The position numbers were made by a program, and so were the translations under genes. Positions 41,893 through 50,904 of a stretch of DNA of 64,000 nucleotides are shown in pieces (the stretch's first letter is position 1; the number at the start of each line of letters is the position of its first letter). Origin of the DNA: CBDFGK01 sp965247075 (lineage in GTDB: Bacteria; Pseudomonadota; Gammaproteobacteria; Pseudomonadales; Halieaceae); the NCBI GenBank assembly GCA_965247075.1, contig CBDFGK010000002.1, forward strand, positions 620,001 through 684,000, written 5' to 3'. The notes under the pieces were generated by a model, which worked only from the letters and a program-made list of their open reading frames with translations, did not search any database and had not been told where the DNA came from.

Positions 41893-41931
41893 CGTCCTTC
41901 CTTGTTAGCATAGAAGGGAGGGCGTTTTTTT
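41893..41931 (+). terminator. Rho-independent terminator
   Basis: An 11-bp stem (CGTCCTTCCTT / AAGGGAGGGCG, with two G-T pairs), 10-nt loop and a run of seven T (41925-41931), starting 15 nt after the TonB receptor stop. Confidence 0.88.
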
Positions 41932-41975
41932 AGGCGAACATCGATACTGCTGCAATATTTATTCGAAAAGACTCT

Positions 41976-43438
41976 ATGAAATTACCTGAACAACAACTCT
42001 ATATCGGTGGGCGCTACGTAGCAGCGACCTCTGGTGAGACATTCGTGACTGTAAATCCGGCTACCGGCGAAACCATTTGCCACTTGCACAAAGCAAACCT
42101 GAATGATCTGGACATGGCGGTGGCATCCGCCCGACAAGGGTTCAAGGTCTGGTCCCGCATGACCGGCACCCAACGCAGCCGCATCCTGTTGCAAGCTGTG
42201 GCACTGCTCCGTGAGCGCAACCGGGAACTGGCCGAACTGGAAGTCATGGATACGGGCAAGCCAATTCAGGAAGCCAATGTAGTGGATGTGTCCTCCGGCG
42301 CCGACTGCATCGAATATTTTGCCAATGTAGCGCCTGGTATCTGCGGCCACCATATGCAACTGGAAAATGCCTTTGGCTATACCCGCCGTGAACCTCTGGG
42401 TGTCTGTGCCGGCATCGGAGCCTGGAATTACCCGATTCAAATCGCCTGCTGGAAGGCCGCCATGGCTTTGGCCTGCGGTAACGCCATGATTTTCAAACCC
42501 GCCAGCATGACGCCGTTAACCGCGCTGAAACTGGCTGAAATATTTACCGAGGCCAGCGTCCCCGACGGTGTTTTCAACGTCATCTTCGGCAACGCTGAAA
42601 TTGGTCGGGGGCTGTCCTTACATCCCGGTATCGACAAAGTCTCCCTGACCGGTTCTACTGCCACCGGTAAGAAAGTGATGGCGGATGCGGCCAGTACCCT
42701 CAAGCACGTCACCATGGAACTGGGCGGCAAGTCCCCGCTGATCATCTTTGAAGATGCCGATCTGGATAATGCCGTCTCCGCCGCCATGATGGCCAACTTC
42801 TATACCCAGGGTGAAATTTGCACCAATGGTACCCGGGTGTTTATCGCCCAGGGCATCCACGACGCCTTTGTCGAGCGCCTGCTGGCTCGGGTCAGCCGCA
42901 TGAAAATCGGTGATCCGATGGACCCGGATACCCAGGTGGGCTCGCTGGTATCTGCAAGCCATATGGAGTCGGTGCTGGAGTATATCGAAAAAGGCAAGCA
43001 GGCCGGCGCCAGTTTATTGTGTGGAGGCAAGCGTTGCGATGATCCGGAGCTGGCCGGGGGCTGTTTCGTAGAGCCGACGGTGTTCACCGACTGTCGCGAC
43101 GATATGGAGATTGTGCGGGACGAAATCTTCGGCCCAGTGATGTCCATATTGACTTTCACCGGGGAAGAGGAAGTGATTCGCCGTGCCAATGACACCGACT
43201 ACGGACTGGCCGCCGGTGTTTTCACCCAGAACCTGTCCCGCGGGCACCGGGTTATCGCGGCCCTGGAAGCGGGCACCTGCTGGATTAACAGCTACAATAT
43301 TACCCCATCGAACTGCCAATCGGCGGCTACAAGCAGTCGGGATTGGGGCGGGAAAATGGCCCGACTGCCGTCGAGCACTATACTCAGTTAAAGAGCGTCT
43401 ATGTGGAACTGGGGGACGTCGCTTCCCCCTACCAATAA
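41976..43438 (+). CDS. betB: Betaine aldehyde dehydrogenase, frameshifted near the C-terminus
   Basis: NAD-dependent aldehyde dehydrogenase converting betaine aldehyde to glycine betaine. Motifs: GAWNYPIQIACWKAA, LTGSTATGKKVM, the catalytic Glu in MELGGKSPL and the catalytic Cys in TQGEICTNGTRVF. Read straight, the frame ends at 43391 with a non-family tail after SYNIT. Shifting frame by one base at the C run 43303-43306 (four C where five are expected) gives the proper end: IELPIGGYKQSGLGREN, then HYTQLKSVYVELG to TAA at 43436-43438, 13 nt before betA. It is therefore either a real one-base deletion or a homopolymer sequencing error. Without the tail the enzyme probably misfolds or loses oligomer contacts. 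Confidence 0.9.
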
Positions 43439-43451
43439 CAGGGCATAGCAG

Positions 43452-45152
43452 ATGCCAATGAATCATTACGATTACATCATCGTCGGGGCCGGCTCAGCCG
43501 GTTGTGTACTGGCCGACCGTCTCACTGCTGACGGCACCAACAAAGTGTTATTGCTGGAGGCCGGGGGAAGCGATAAGAACCTGTTTATTCGCATGCCAAC
43601 AGCGCTCTCCTACCCAATGAATAACAAAAGGTTCAACTGGTTTTTCGACTCAGAGCCCGAGCCCGCACTCGACAACCGCAGCCTGCACTGCCCCAGGGGT
43701 AAAGTGCTGGGCGGTTCCTCTTCCATTAACGGTATGGTCTATGTTCGTGGGCACGCCTGCGACTTCGATGAGTGGGAGGAACTGGGTGCGCAAGGTTGGA
43801 ACTTCAAGCAGTGCCTGCCCTATTTTAAACGTTCTGAAACCTGGGAGGGCGGTGCCGATGACTATCGAGGCGGAGATGGACCAACGGTCACCAACAATGG
43901 TAACGGGATGACAATGAACCCCCTCTACCAGGCGTTTATCGACGCCGGTGAGGACGCAGGTTATCTCACGACCCAGGATTACAACGGCTATCAACAGGAA
44001 GGCTTCGGTCCCATGCACATGACCGTTGAGAACGGCGAACGCTGCTCTACTTCCAAAGCCTATCTGCGCCGGGCAATGAAACGGCCCAACCTCACCGTCA
44101 TCACCAGGGTGCTGGCCCGAAAACTGGTTCTGGAAGGTGAGACCGCAGTCGGCATCGAATACCAACGGGGGAAGGAAATCCTCGTTGCGCGCGCCAACAG
44201 GGAAGTGCTGGTATGCGCCGGGTCTATAGGCTCTCCGACACTGTTACAGCTTTCCGGCATTGGCCCTGCCGATGTACTGAAAGAGGCCGATGTTGACATG
44301 TTACACGAACTGCCCGGGGTGGGTGAAAACCTGCAGGATCATCTGGAAGTATATTTCCAGTTCTATTGCAAACAGCCTATCACCCTGAACGGCAAACTGG
44401 ATCTCATCAGCAAAGGCTTGATTGGCAGCCGATGGATGCTATTCAAGAGTGGCCTGGGGAGCAGCAACCATTTTGAATCCTGCGCATTTATCCGCTCAAA
44501 AGCCGGCCAAAAGTGGCCCGATATTCAATACCACTTCCTCCCCGCCGCCATGCGTTACGACGGTGGCGCAGTAATTGATGGCCACGGTTTTCAAGTGCAT
44601 GTAGGCCCCGTCAAGCCCAAGAGCCGCGGTCGGGTCAAGATAACCGGCAACGACCCAGAGGCCAAGCCGAGTATTTTGTTCAATTACCTGCAACATGAGC
44701 AAGATCGCGAAGACTGGCGCACTTGTATCCGCCTGACTCGTGAGATAATTAACCAGCCGGCCATGGACCCCTACCGCGGTGATGAGATTCAGCCGGGCGT
44801 AGATATTCAGTCTGACGACGCAATTGACGCCTGGGTTAGAAGCAATGTCGAAAGTGCCTATCACCCCTCCTGCACGTGTAAGATGGGAGCTGAGAATAAC
44901 CCCATGGCAGTAGTAGACCCCGAGTGCCGGGTGCGCGGAATTCAGAACTTGCGGATTGTGGATTCCTCCGTAATGCCCTGCGTCACCAACGGCAACCTCA
45001 ACGCGCCCACCATCATGCTGGCGGAGAAGGCTGCTGACATCATTCTCGGCCGGGTGCCTTTGTCTGCTGCTAATGTGACCCCGTGGATCGATCCTGAATG
45101 GCAATATCGCCAGCGGCAGAATCCTCCGGTCAGACCACCGGAAAAAAACTGA
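43452..45152 (+). CDS. betA: Choline dehydrogenase (GMC oxidoreductase)
   Basis: A 566-residue FAD-dependent GMC oxidoreductase, the usual BetA length. FAD-binding start DYIIVGAGSAGCVLADRL, GMC signature 1 (GKVLGGSSSINGMVYVRGH) and signature 2 (GSIGSPTLLQLSGIGP) are present, with the catalytic His in SAYHPSCTCKMG and the terminal LNAPTIMLAEKAAD. Oxidises choline to betaine aldehyde (and on to betaine) at the membrane. Starts 13 nt after the true end of betB; ATG 43458 is an alternative start. Same operon as betB. Confidence 0.94.
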   Translation: MPMNHYDYIIVGAGSAGCVLADRLTADGTNKVLLLEAGGSDKNLFIRMPTALSYPMNNKRFNWFFDSEPEPALDNRSLHCPRGKVLGGSSSINGMVYVRGHACDFDEWEELGAQGWNFKQCLPYFKRSETWEGGADDYRGGDGPTVTNNGNGMTMNPLYQAFIDAGEDAGYLTTQDYNGYQQEGFGPMHMTVENGERCSTSKAYLRRAMKRPNLTVITRVLARKLVLEGETAVGIEYQRGKEILVARANREVLVCAGSIGSPTLLQLSGIGPADVLKEADVDMLHELPGVGENLQDHLEVYFQFYCKQPITLNGKLDLISKGLIGSRWMLFKSGLGSSNHFESCAFIRSKAGQKWPDIQYHFLPAAMRYDGGAVIDGHGFQVHVGPVKPKSRGRVKITGNDPEAKPSILFNYLQHEQDREDWRTCIRLTREIINQPAMDPYRGDEIQPGVDIQSDDAIDAWVRSNVESAYHPSCTCKMGAENNPMAVVDPECRVRGIQNLRIVDSSVMPCVTNGNLNAPTIMLAEKAADIILGRVPLSAANVTPWIDPEWQYRQRQNPPVRPPEKN

Positions 45153-45270
45153 AGAACACCTGTCGGGCCTACCGGAGGAGAGAATCGATTTTGATACACC
45201 GGCGGCGGGGCACACCGTTACAGAAACCCGGCCAACATTTTTTTAACCAGCTCTCAAACCGGATAACACA

Positions 45271-46401
45271 ATGAACCTGATTTTGTCGATCGCAATTGCA
45301 GTGACACTGTTGACATCACTAATCATTGTTACGCGCTGGGGAAACCTCAAATTGGAGGGCAGTATGCCGACCTCATTGTTTGCATTTTGCGCGATTCTAT
45401 TTACTTCCGGTCTCGACGTCGGACTGATTATGTTCCCGCTCACTGAGTTCCCGATCTATGAGCAAGACGCAGCTTACGGCTTCGCCAACCCACTGGCTGT
45501 GGAGTTTGGCTTCTGGGGTTTTCTGGTGTGGGCGTTTTACTTTCTGACAACCTTTTATTTCTGCGTGGTAGAGCCTCGTGTGAAGCTGTTCGAGATCCCG
45601 ATAATTTGTTTTTTCAACAACTTGGTCGTGATTGCCACCTGTGCCTTTACCGGCTACCTTTTTCTGAGCTATCTGCCTGGCTATGTTGACGGTATCAGCC
45701 CATCGCTACAGTATGGCCTGGTTGCCATTGTGGTACTTTGTGCGGTACTTTCCAGCAGCGATGTCAAGTATGTCAAAATTCTTAGTATCTCCTCCACCTG
45801 GCTCTTTTTCGCCTTGATCGGCGGGATGTGGCTGGCGACTGACATGGGTATTATTGGGTTCGGCGTGAACGCCGCAAAAATCGGTGAATACTTTACCAAT
45901 ATCCATCGGTTTGTCTCACCGCTCACGGACCACCACGCATTTTACCTGTTTTGGTGGTTTGCCTGGAGCATCATGATTGGTCAATTCGTCTCACGCTTTC
46001 TGGGCGCACTGAAAACCTGGCAGTTGCTGTCGGCACTGCTGGTAATCCCCTCGATTCCAATTGCAGTATGGTTTTCCGTACTTTACTACTACCATACCAA
46101 CGCCATCGAGCTGAACAGTGTCATCAAGCTGTGCATGATCACCGTCGGCGTCGTCTTCGTAATTAACTCTCTGGATTCGCTGATCCGCCTTTACACCGTC
46201 AACCTGAACCTGACTGCAACAATTATTGGCAGGCGGAACTATATCCTCGGTAACTGGCTCACCATGTATGGCCTCATACTGTTATATCAGTTTACGCCAT
46301 TCAAAATAGAATGGGTCGGACTCATCGTTATTGGACTCTATGCGGCCGTATACGCGTTGCTCTTGGTCAGGAGTAAAGCCCTGCTGCAAGCGAACCGGTA
46401 G
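45271..46401 (+). CDS. Divergent BCCT-like membrane protein
   Basis: A 376-residue very hydrophobic protein with about 10 predicted membrane segments. No confident family by first sight, but FYLFWWFAWSIMIGQFVSRF (about residues 230-249) aligns in place with the BCCT signature WWIAWAPFVGMFIARISRGR of the neighbouring transporter, and FANPLAVEFGFWGFLVWAFY resembles another BCCT helix. It is about 150 residues shorter than normal BCCT carriers. Position behind betA suggests transport of choline, betaine or a related osmolyte, but this rests on weak similarity and context. Confidence 0.6.
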   Translation: MNLILSIAIAVTLLTSLIIVTRWGNLKLEGSMPTSLFAFCAILFTSGLDVGLIMFPLTEFPIYEQDAAYGFANPLAVEFGFWGFLVWAFYFLTTFYFCVVEPRVKLFEIPIICFFNNLVVIATCAFTGYLFLSYLPGYVDGISPSLQYGLVAIVVLCAVLSSSDVKYVKILSISSTWLFFALIGGMWLATDMGIIGFGVNAAKIGEYFTNIHRFVSPLTDHHAFYLFWWFAWSIMIGQFVSRFLGALKTWQLLSALLVIPSIPIAVWFSVLYYYHTNAIELNSVIKLCMITVGVVFVINSLDSLIRLYTVNLNLTATIIGRRNYILGNWLTMYGLILLYQFTPFKIEWVGLIVIGLYAAVYALLLVRSKALLQANR

Positions 46402-46477
46402 GCATTAAAAAGTTCGCTGTCCATCTTATTGTCATCAGCAGGTGTCGTCTCAGTGCGCTCCGTAGCCGGAATCCGGT

Positions 46478-48055
46478 TCATTGGGTTTGGCTGCCGGGTG
46501 GAGCAAGCACCTCTTCACGCAGCGCCGTTACCAGACCCCACATCATAATTATCATCACCAGGGAAAATGGCAGCGCAGCGATAACAGAGGCGGTTTGCAG
46601 CGCCGCAAGGCCTCCCGCCAGCAGCAATATGGCCGCTACAGCTCCTTCTCCCAGCCCCCACAGCACGCGCTGGGACATGGGTGGATTTTCATCGCCCATC
46701 GACAATATCGTGGTTATAACCAGAGTGCCGGAGTCCGAGGAGGTAATAAAATACGTGGCAATGAGCAGGGTGGCAATAAAGGCGGCGGCCGTGCCCATAA
46801 AACCGGCATCCAGTTTCTCCAGGGTGACATAGAGGGCCGAGGTCACATCCTCTTTTACCGCATCGACGATGCCGGCCTGGCCCACTGCATTGACCATCTC
46901 GCCGCTTGCGTTCTGCGCCTGATGGAACAGCTCCAGATATATCGCGGTGTTGCCGAACAGAGTCAGCCAGATAAAACCCAAGAGGGTCGGCACAACGAGC
47001 ACACCGACGACAAATTCGCGAATGGTCCGACCCCGGGAGATACGTGCGATGAACATGCCCACGAAGGGAGCCCAGGCAATCCACCAGCCCCAGTAGAAGG
47101 CGGTCCATCCGGCCTGCCACTGGCTGTCCACGTTGGCGCTGGTCCAGGTACTCAAGGGTATTACATGGCTCAGGTAGTCGCCGACGTTTTGCACCAGGCT
47201 GTCAAGCAGATAACGGGTGGGCCCAAAACAAATCAGGAATACCAATATGCCGATACTGAACCACATGTTCAGTTCAGACAGCAGCTTGACGCCGCGGCCG
47301 ACTCCGGAGACTACCGAGAGGGTTGCGACCATGGAAATTACCGCAATCAGGGTCAATTGGTTACCGAGGGACACGGCCGTGCCAAACATGGTATTCAGGC
47401 CGGTATTCATCTGGGTGACACCCAGGCCCAGGGATGTTGCTACTCCGAAGACGGTGCCGAAAACCGCCAGAATATCGACGGCATGTCCTATGGGGCCGTA
47501 CAGACGGTCTCCAATCAGTGGGTAGAGCGCGGAACGGATGGTCAGGGGAAGATTTTTACGGTAGGCGAAGTAGGACAGGGATAGTCCCACAATCACGTAG
47601 ATCGCCCAGGGATGCAGGCCCCAGTGGAAAAAGGTGAGCCGCATGGCGACCTGCGCGGCCTCTGGCGTCAGCCCCTGTTCGATAAAGGGGTTGTCCTGAA
47701 AATGGTAGATGGGTTCGCTAATAGACCAGAACACCAGGCCAATGCCCATACCGGCGCTGAACAGCATGGCAAACCAGGCAAAATTACTGTACTCGGGGCG
47801 GGAGTTATCATCCCCGAGGCGGATGTCGCCGTAACGGCTAAAAGCGAGCCAGATACAGAACAGTAAAAAGAGGGCCACGACCCCAATGTAGTACCACTTA
47901 AGGTACGACAGAATCCAGGCGGAAACTGCCGAGAACAAGGCTCCTGTCGCCTCAGTTAGAAATACACCGCTAAACACAAGCAAGAGTACAATTGCCATTG
48001 AGAAGCCGGTTGTCACCGGATTCATGCCTTTGAACAGGCCGTGATTTGAAATCAT
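46478..48055 (-). CDS. BCCT-family betaine/choline/carnitine transporter
   Basis: A 525-residue secondary transporter with 12 membrane segments. Family motifs: AMLFSAGMGIGLVFWSISEP (substrate-site helix 3, with GMGIG pointing to sodium- rather than proton-coupled members), FFHWGLHPWAIY, and WWIAWAPFVGMFIARISRGR. The short C-terminus (no long osmosensing tail) suggests uptake for catabolism rather than osmoregulation. Convergent with the BCCT-like gene; divergent from the GbdR-like regulator, with a 341-bp gap between them. Confidence 0.93.
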   Translation of the reverse strand: MISNHGLFKGMNPVTTGFSMAIVLLLVFSGVFLTEATGALFSAVSAWILSYLKWYYIGVVALFLLFCIWLAFSRYGDIRLGDDNSRPEYSNFAWFAMLFSAGMGIGLVFWSISEPIYHFQDNPFIEQGLTPEAAQVAMRLTFFHWGLHPWAIYVIVGLSLSYFAYRKNLPLTIRSALYPLIGDRLYGPIGHAVDILAVFGTVFGVATSLGLGVTQMNTGLNTMFGTAVSLGNQLTLIAVISMVATLSVVSGVGRGVKLLSELNMWFSIGILVFLICFGPTRYLLDSLVQNVGDYLSHVIPLSTWTSANVDSQWQAGWTAFYWGWWIAWAPFVGMFIARISRGRTIREFVVGVLVVPTLLGFIWLTLFGNTAIYLELFHQAQNASGEMVNAVGQAGIVDAVKEDVTSALYVTLEKLDAGFMGTAAAFIATLLIATYFITSSDSGTLVITTILSMGDENPPMSQRVLWGLGEGAVAAILLLAGGLAALQTASVIAALPFSLVMIIMMWGLVTALREEVLAPPGSQTQ

Positions 48056-48215
48056 GAAAGAGCTGTCCTCTTGTTAGAACTTCCAGCTGGATCTATGGCT
48101 TGTATTGTACTTGAAAGATACCTGTCGCTATCTGATCCATTCCTCTTCTCTCAGTCGCGATGCGCGCCGAGACCGGAGCCTGTCATCAGGATATACCACT
48201 AGTCATCGTAATTCT

Positions 48216-48235
48216 TATAATAGTTGAATTGGAGG
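48216..48235 (+). promoter_or_regulatory. -10 element and ribosome site of a short leader gene
   Basis: TATAAT (48216-48221) is a perfect -10, with no good -35. GGAGG (48231-48235) follows about 10 nt later and is 7 nt before an ATG at 48243. Together they suggest a transcript with a very short leader running towards the GbdR-like gene. Confidence 0.45.
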
Positions 48236-48242
48236 CCTACAA

Positions 48243-48383
48243 ATGTACGCCGCCGTTCCTGCAAGACTTATCCAAAACCGACATCGAGTTGACTGTATGC
48301 CGGCGTCGGGATTGCTCTTTCTGACATTTGGGCTGTTTGCAGTGCAGGCCGGGGTTGCGGTAGGATTTGAGCAGGATAGATAA
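48243..48383 (+). CDS. Small hydrophobic peptide upstream of the GbdR-like regulator
   Basis: A 46-codon frame with an excellent ribosome site (GGAGG) and an upstream TATAAT. The peptide begins MYAAVPARLIQNRHR and has one hydrophobic stretch (ASGLLFLTFGLFAVQAGVAV, residues 21-40), so it could insert in the membrane. Its stop is 13 nt before the regulator ATG, whose own ribosome site is poor, so translation of this frame may feed the regulator. No homologue recognised. Confidence 0.45.
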   Translation: MYAAVPARLIQNRHRVDCMPASGLLFLTFGLFAVQAGVAVGFEQDR

Positions 48384-48396
48384 TCGGTAATCTCCT

Positions 48397-49377
48397 ATGC
48401 CTGACGCCAGAGTACCCGTCGCTGCGAATGATCGCCCTCTGCATATCGGTTTTCTGATGATCCCCGAGTACACTATGAGCACATTTGCCAACGCCGTGGC
48501 GGTGTTGCGTATGGCCAATCGACAAAGCGGCAGGGAACTCTATCGCTGGTCTACCCTGACGCTGGACGGCCGGCCTGTAATTTCCAGCTCCGGGCTTGAA
48601 CTTAGGTTTGATGGAACTCCAGCTTCCTCTGACCACCAGGATATTTTCATGGTCTGCGGTGGTTATAACATCGAAAAACATTGTAGCCCGGAGCTGTTCA
48701 ATACACTGCGCGACCTGGCGAATAGGAACATGCCTCTGGGGGCGCTTTGTACGGGTACCTACGCGCTGGCTGCCGCGGGCCTGCTGGAGGGTTATCGCTG
48801 CACAATTCACTGGGAAAACCTTCCCAGCCTGCGGGAGAAGTTTCCCCGGCTGTTGATCTCATCGAGTCTATTTGTGATCGACAGGGATCGCTATACCTGT
48901 TCCGGAGGCATCAGTTCCATCGACCTGATGCTGAACCTTGTGGCCAAAATACACGGCCATGCCTTGGTGCAAGAGATATCCGAGCAATTTACCTGTGAGA
49001 GAGTGCGCTCCGAAGAAGACTCTCAACGGGCGCCGCTGCAGTATCTGATCGGGGCCAGCCAGCCGAAATTGGTGGATGCCGTGACATTAATGGAAGCCAA
49101 TATCGAGGAGCCGTTGAGCCTGGATGATGTGGCGAGCTATGTGTGTGTATCACGTCGCCAGTTGGAGCGTCTATTTCATAAATATCTACACTGCGCACCC
49201 TCGCGCTACTACCTGGAACTACGCTTGTACCGCGCGCGGCTGCTGCTGCTGCAAACCAGCATGCCGATTATTGAAGTGGCGGTTAGCTGCGGCTTCTCCA
49301 CCGCGCCCCATTTCAGTAAATGCTACAGTGGGTTCTATGGAAAACCGCCGCGAGATGAGCGACTCGTCCTACAATAG
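48397..49377 (+). CDS. gbdR: GlxA/GbdR-type AraC-family activator
   Basis: A 326-residue regulator: DJ-1/PfpI-like domain (residues about 15-190; GALCTGTYALAAAGLLEGYR with the amidotransferase-type Cys loop) and C-terminal AraC DNA-binding domain with two helix-turn-helix units (LSLDDVASYVCVSRRQLERL; IIEVAVSCGFSTAPHFSKCY). This is the GbdR/CdhR class, which in Pseudomonas activates glycine betaine and dimethylglycine catabolism. Its location beside gbcAB and a BCCT gene makes GbdR the best name. Likely target: the gbcA-gbcB intergenic region. Confidence 0.85.
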   Translation: MPDARVPVAANDRPLHIGFLMIPEYTMSTFANAVAVLRMANRQSGRELYRWSTLTLDGRPVISSSGLELRFDGTPASSDHQDIFMVCGGYNIEKHCSPELFNTLRDLANRNMPLGALCTGTYALAAAGLLEGYRCTIHWENLPSLREKFPRLLISSSLFVIDRDRYTCSGGISSIDLMLNLVAKIHGHALVQEISEQFTCERVRSEEDSQRAPLQYLIGASQPKLVDAVTLMEANIEEPLSLDDVASYVCVSRRQLERLFHKYLHCAPSRYYLELRLYRARLLLLQTSMPIIEVAVSCGFSTAPHFSKCYSGFYGKPPRDERLVLQ

Positions 49378-49386
49378 AGGGTTTTT

Positions 49387-50664
49387 CTATGGCACTGATT
49401 GCAAGGCCGCTGGCTCACCGCCGCCGATATTGGTCAACAAAGTGTCGGTGTACCAGGTCAGGAAGTTGATTATTCCGAATTCGTAGGTTCTTGAGTAGGG
49501 GCCCGGTTGGTACGCGAGGGAGTTGATTCCCGCCTGGTTGTTTTCGGCCAATTCCCGGTCCTGGCTGTTGGTGGCGTCCCAGACCTGACGCAGCTTGTCC
49601 GGATGGTAGTCGACACCCTCAACGGCATTCTTGTGCACCAGCCATTTGGTGGTTACCAGGGTCTCTTCCGGTCCAAGCGGCAGAACCCGGAAAGCGAGCA
49701 CATGATCGCCCAGGGCGTGGTTCCAGGAGTTGGGAAGGTGCAGGTAGTGCATCGAACCCAGGTCGGGGTTGCGGATGCGCCCCATTAGCTTGTGGCAGGC
49801 CTGTTTACCATCCAGGGTCATGGAGACGGCTCCATCTTTCAAGGGTATGCGATCGATGCGGTTGCGATCACCGTGGCCGACGTATGCATGAGGTATGCCA
49901 TCCCGTTCCCACTCGGCCGCCATGCGAGCGGACCGCTCGATGAACTCTTGGGGGGCACGCGGGTCGGTACTGTCATCCCATTCCACCATTGAGTTCAACA
50001 GTTCGGGATGAGACCCGTCGCAATGGTAGCATTCGCGATTGTTCTCCAGCACCAGCTTCCAATTGGCCTTCTCGATGATACTGCTCTCCACCGCCACTTT
50101 GGTATTGGCAAGGTCGTGGGGTTCCAGGTAGGTTGCCAGGTCGGCCAGAAAGCCATCTATCTCCGGCGGCTGCTCGGCAAGAGAAATGAAGATGTAGCTG
50201 CCGCCGGTCTTCAGTGCCACCTCTTTCAGGCCGAATTGGGCCATGTCAAAGTCGTTGCCCATTTCGGTGCCGGCGTATATCAACGTGCCATCGAGCTCAT
50301 AAGTCCACTGATGATAGGAACAAACCAGCTTGGCGGCTTCGCCGCGGTGTTCCAGGCACACTTTGGAACCCCGGTGCCGACATACGTTGTGGAAGGCCCT
50401 CACATCGCCGTGCTGGTCGCGTACCACGACGATGGGGTTGCGGCCGATCTCCAGGGTGAAAAAATTGCCCCGTTCCGGGATTTCACAGGACAGGCCGGCA
50501 AACAGCCACTCCTTGTAGAATATTTCTTCCATGTCGATCTGAAACAGCGCGGCATCATTGTAAAAAGCCTGGTCCAGCGAATAGGTAGCATCGCGCGCTT
50601 TCAGCATTTTAGCCACATCTGCACGGCTCAGTTGCGTCGCGCTGTTGTAGATGATGTCGCCCAT
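49387..50664 (-). CDS. gbcA: Glycine betaine monooxygenase, Rieske oxygenase subunit
   Basis: A 425-residue Rieske non-haem iron oxygenase. The Rieske cluster ligands are NVCRHRG (Cys, His) and LVCSYHQWTY (Cys, His); the mononuclear iron site is ENNRECYHCDGSHPE. This matches GbcA, which oxidises glycine betaine to dimethylglycine plus formaldehyde using the GbcB reductase. ATG 50664 gives the canonical length; the upstream extension to 50748 is unlikely. Divergent from gbcB across 240 bp, convergent with the GbdR-like gene (9 nt gap). Confidence 0.92.
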   Translation of the reverse strand: MGDIIYNSATQLSRADVAKMLKARDATYSLDQAFYNDAALFQIDMEEIFYKEWLFAGLSCEIPERGNFFTLEIGRNPIVVVRDQHGDVRAFHNVCRHRGSKVCLEHRGEAAKLVCSYHQWTYELDGTLIYAGTEMGNDFDMAQFGLKEVALKTGGSYIFISLAEQPPEIDGFLADLATYLEPHDLANTKVAVESSIIEKANWKLVLENNRECYHCDGSHPELLNSMVEWDDSTDPRAPQEFIERSARMAAEWERDGIPHAYVGHGDRNRIDRIPLKDGAVSMTLDGKQACHKLMGRIRNPDLGSMHYLHLPNSWNHALGDHVLAFRVLPLGPEETLVTTKWLVHKNAVEGVDYHPDKLRQVWDATNSQDRELAENNQAGINSLAYQPGPYSRTYEFGIINFLTWYTDTLLTNIGGGEPAALQSVP

Positions 50665-50904
50665 TAGTGAATTCCTCGCTGTTCGGATGTATTGAAAATG
50701 GATTAATACCTGCTGTATGGGATTGTGCCGCAGTGCCCTCCACGGCAATTATTCAAAAACGACCACCCATCGGTTGATTGCGACAAGTGACATGGAGATA
50801 ACTGGATGTCGTTTCCAGCGAAGTGGCGGTCACCGGGTGAATGCACAATCACCATATTACAACCAATACCAGTTCCTGCCTATGGCGCTGTTGAGAGCAA
50901 AACA
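50665..50904. promoter_or_regulatory. gbcA/gbcB divergent control region
   Basis: A 240-bp gap between divergent gbcA and gbcB starts. It must hold both promoters and is the expected site for GbdR-like activator binding. I could not pick out a confident operator or -35/-10 pair. Confidence 0.45.

Noticed and set aside
46481..47584. Long plus-strand open frame (367 codons) opposite the BCCT transporter
   Set aside because: It is the antisense shadow of a clearly coding transporter gene; the peptide is rich in Gly, His, Gln and Arg with no domain.
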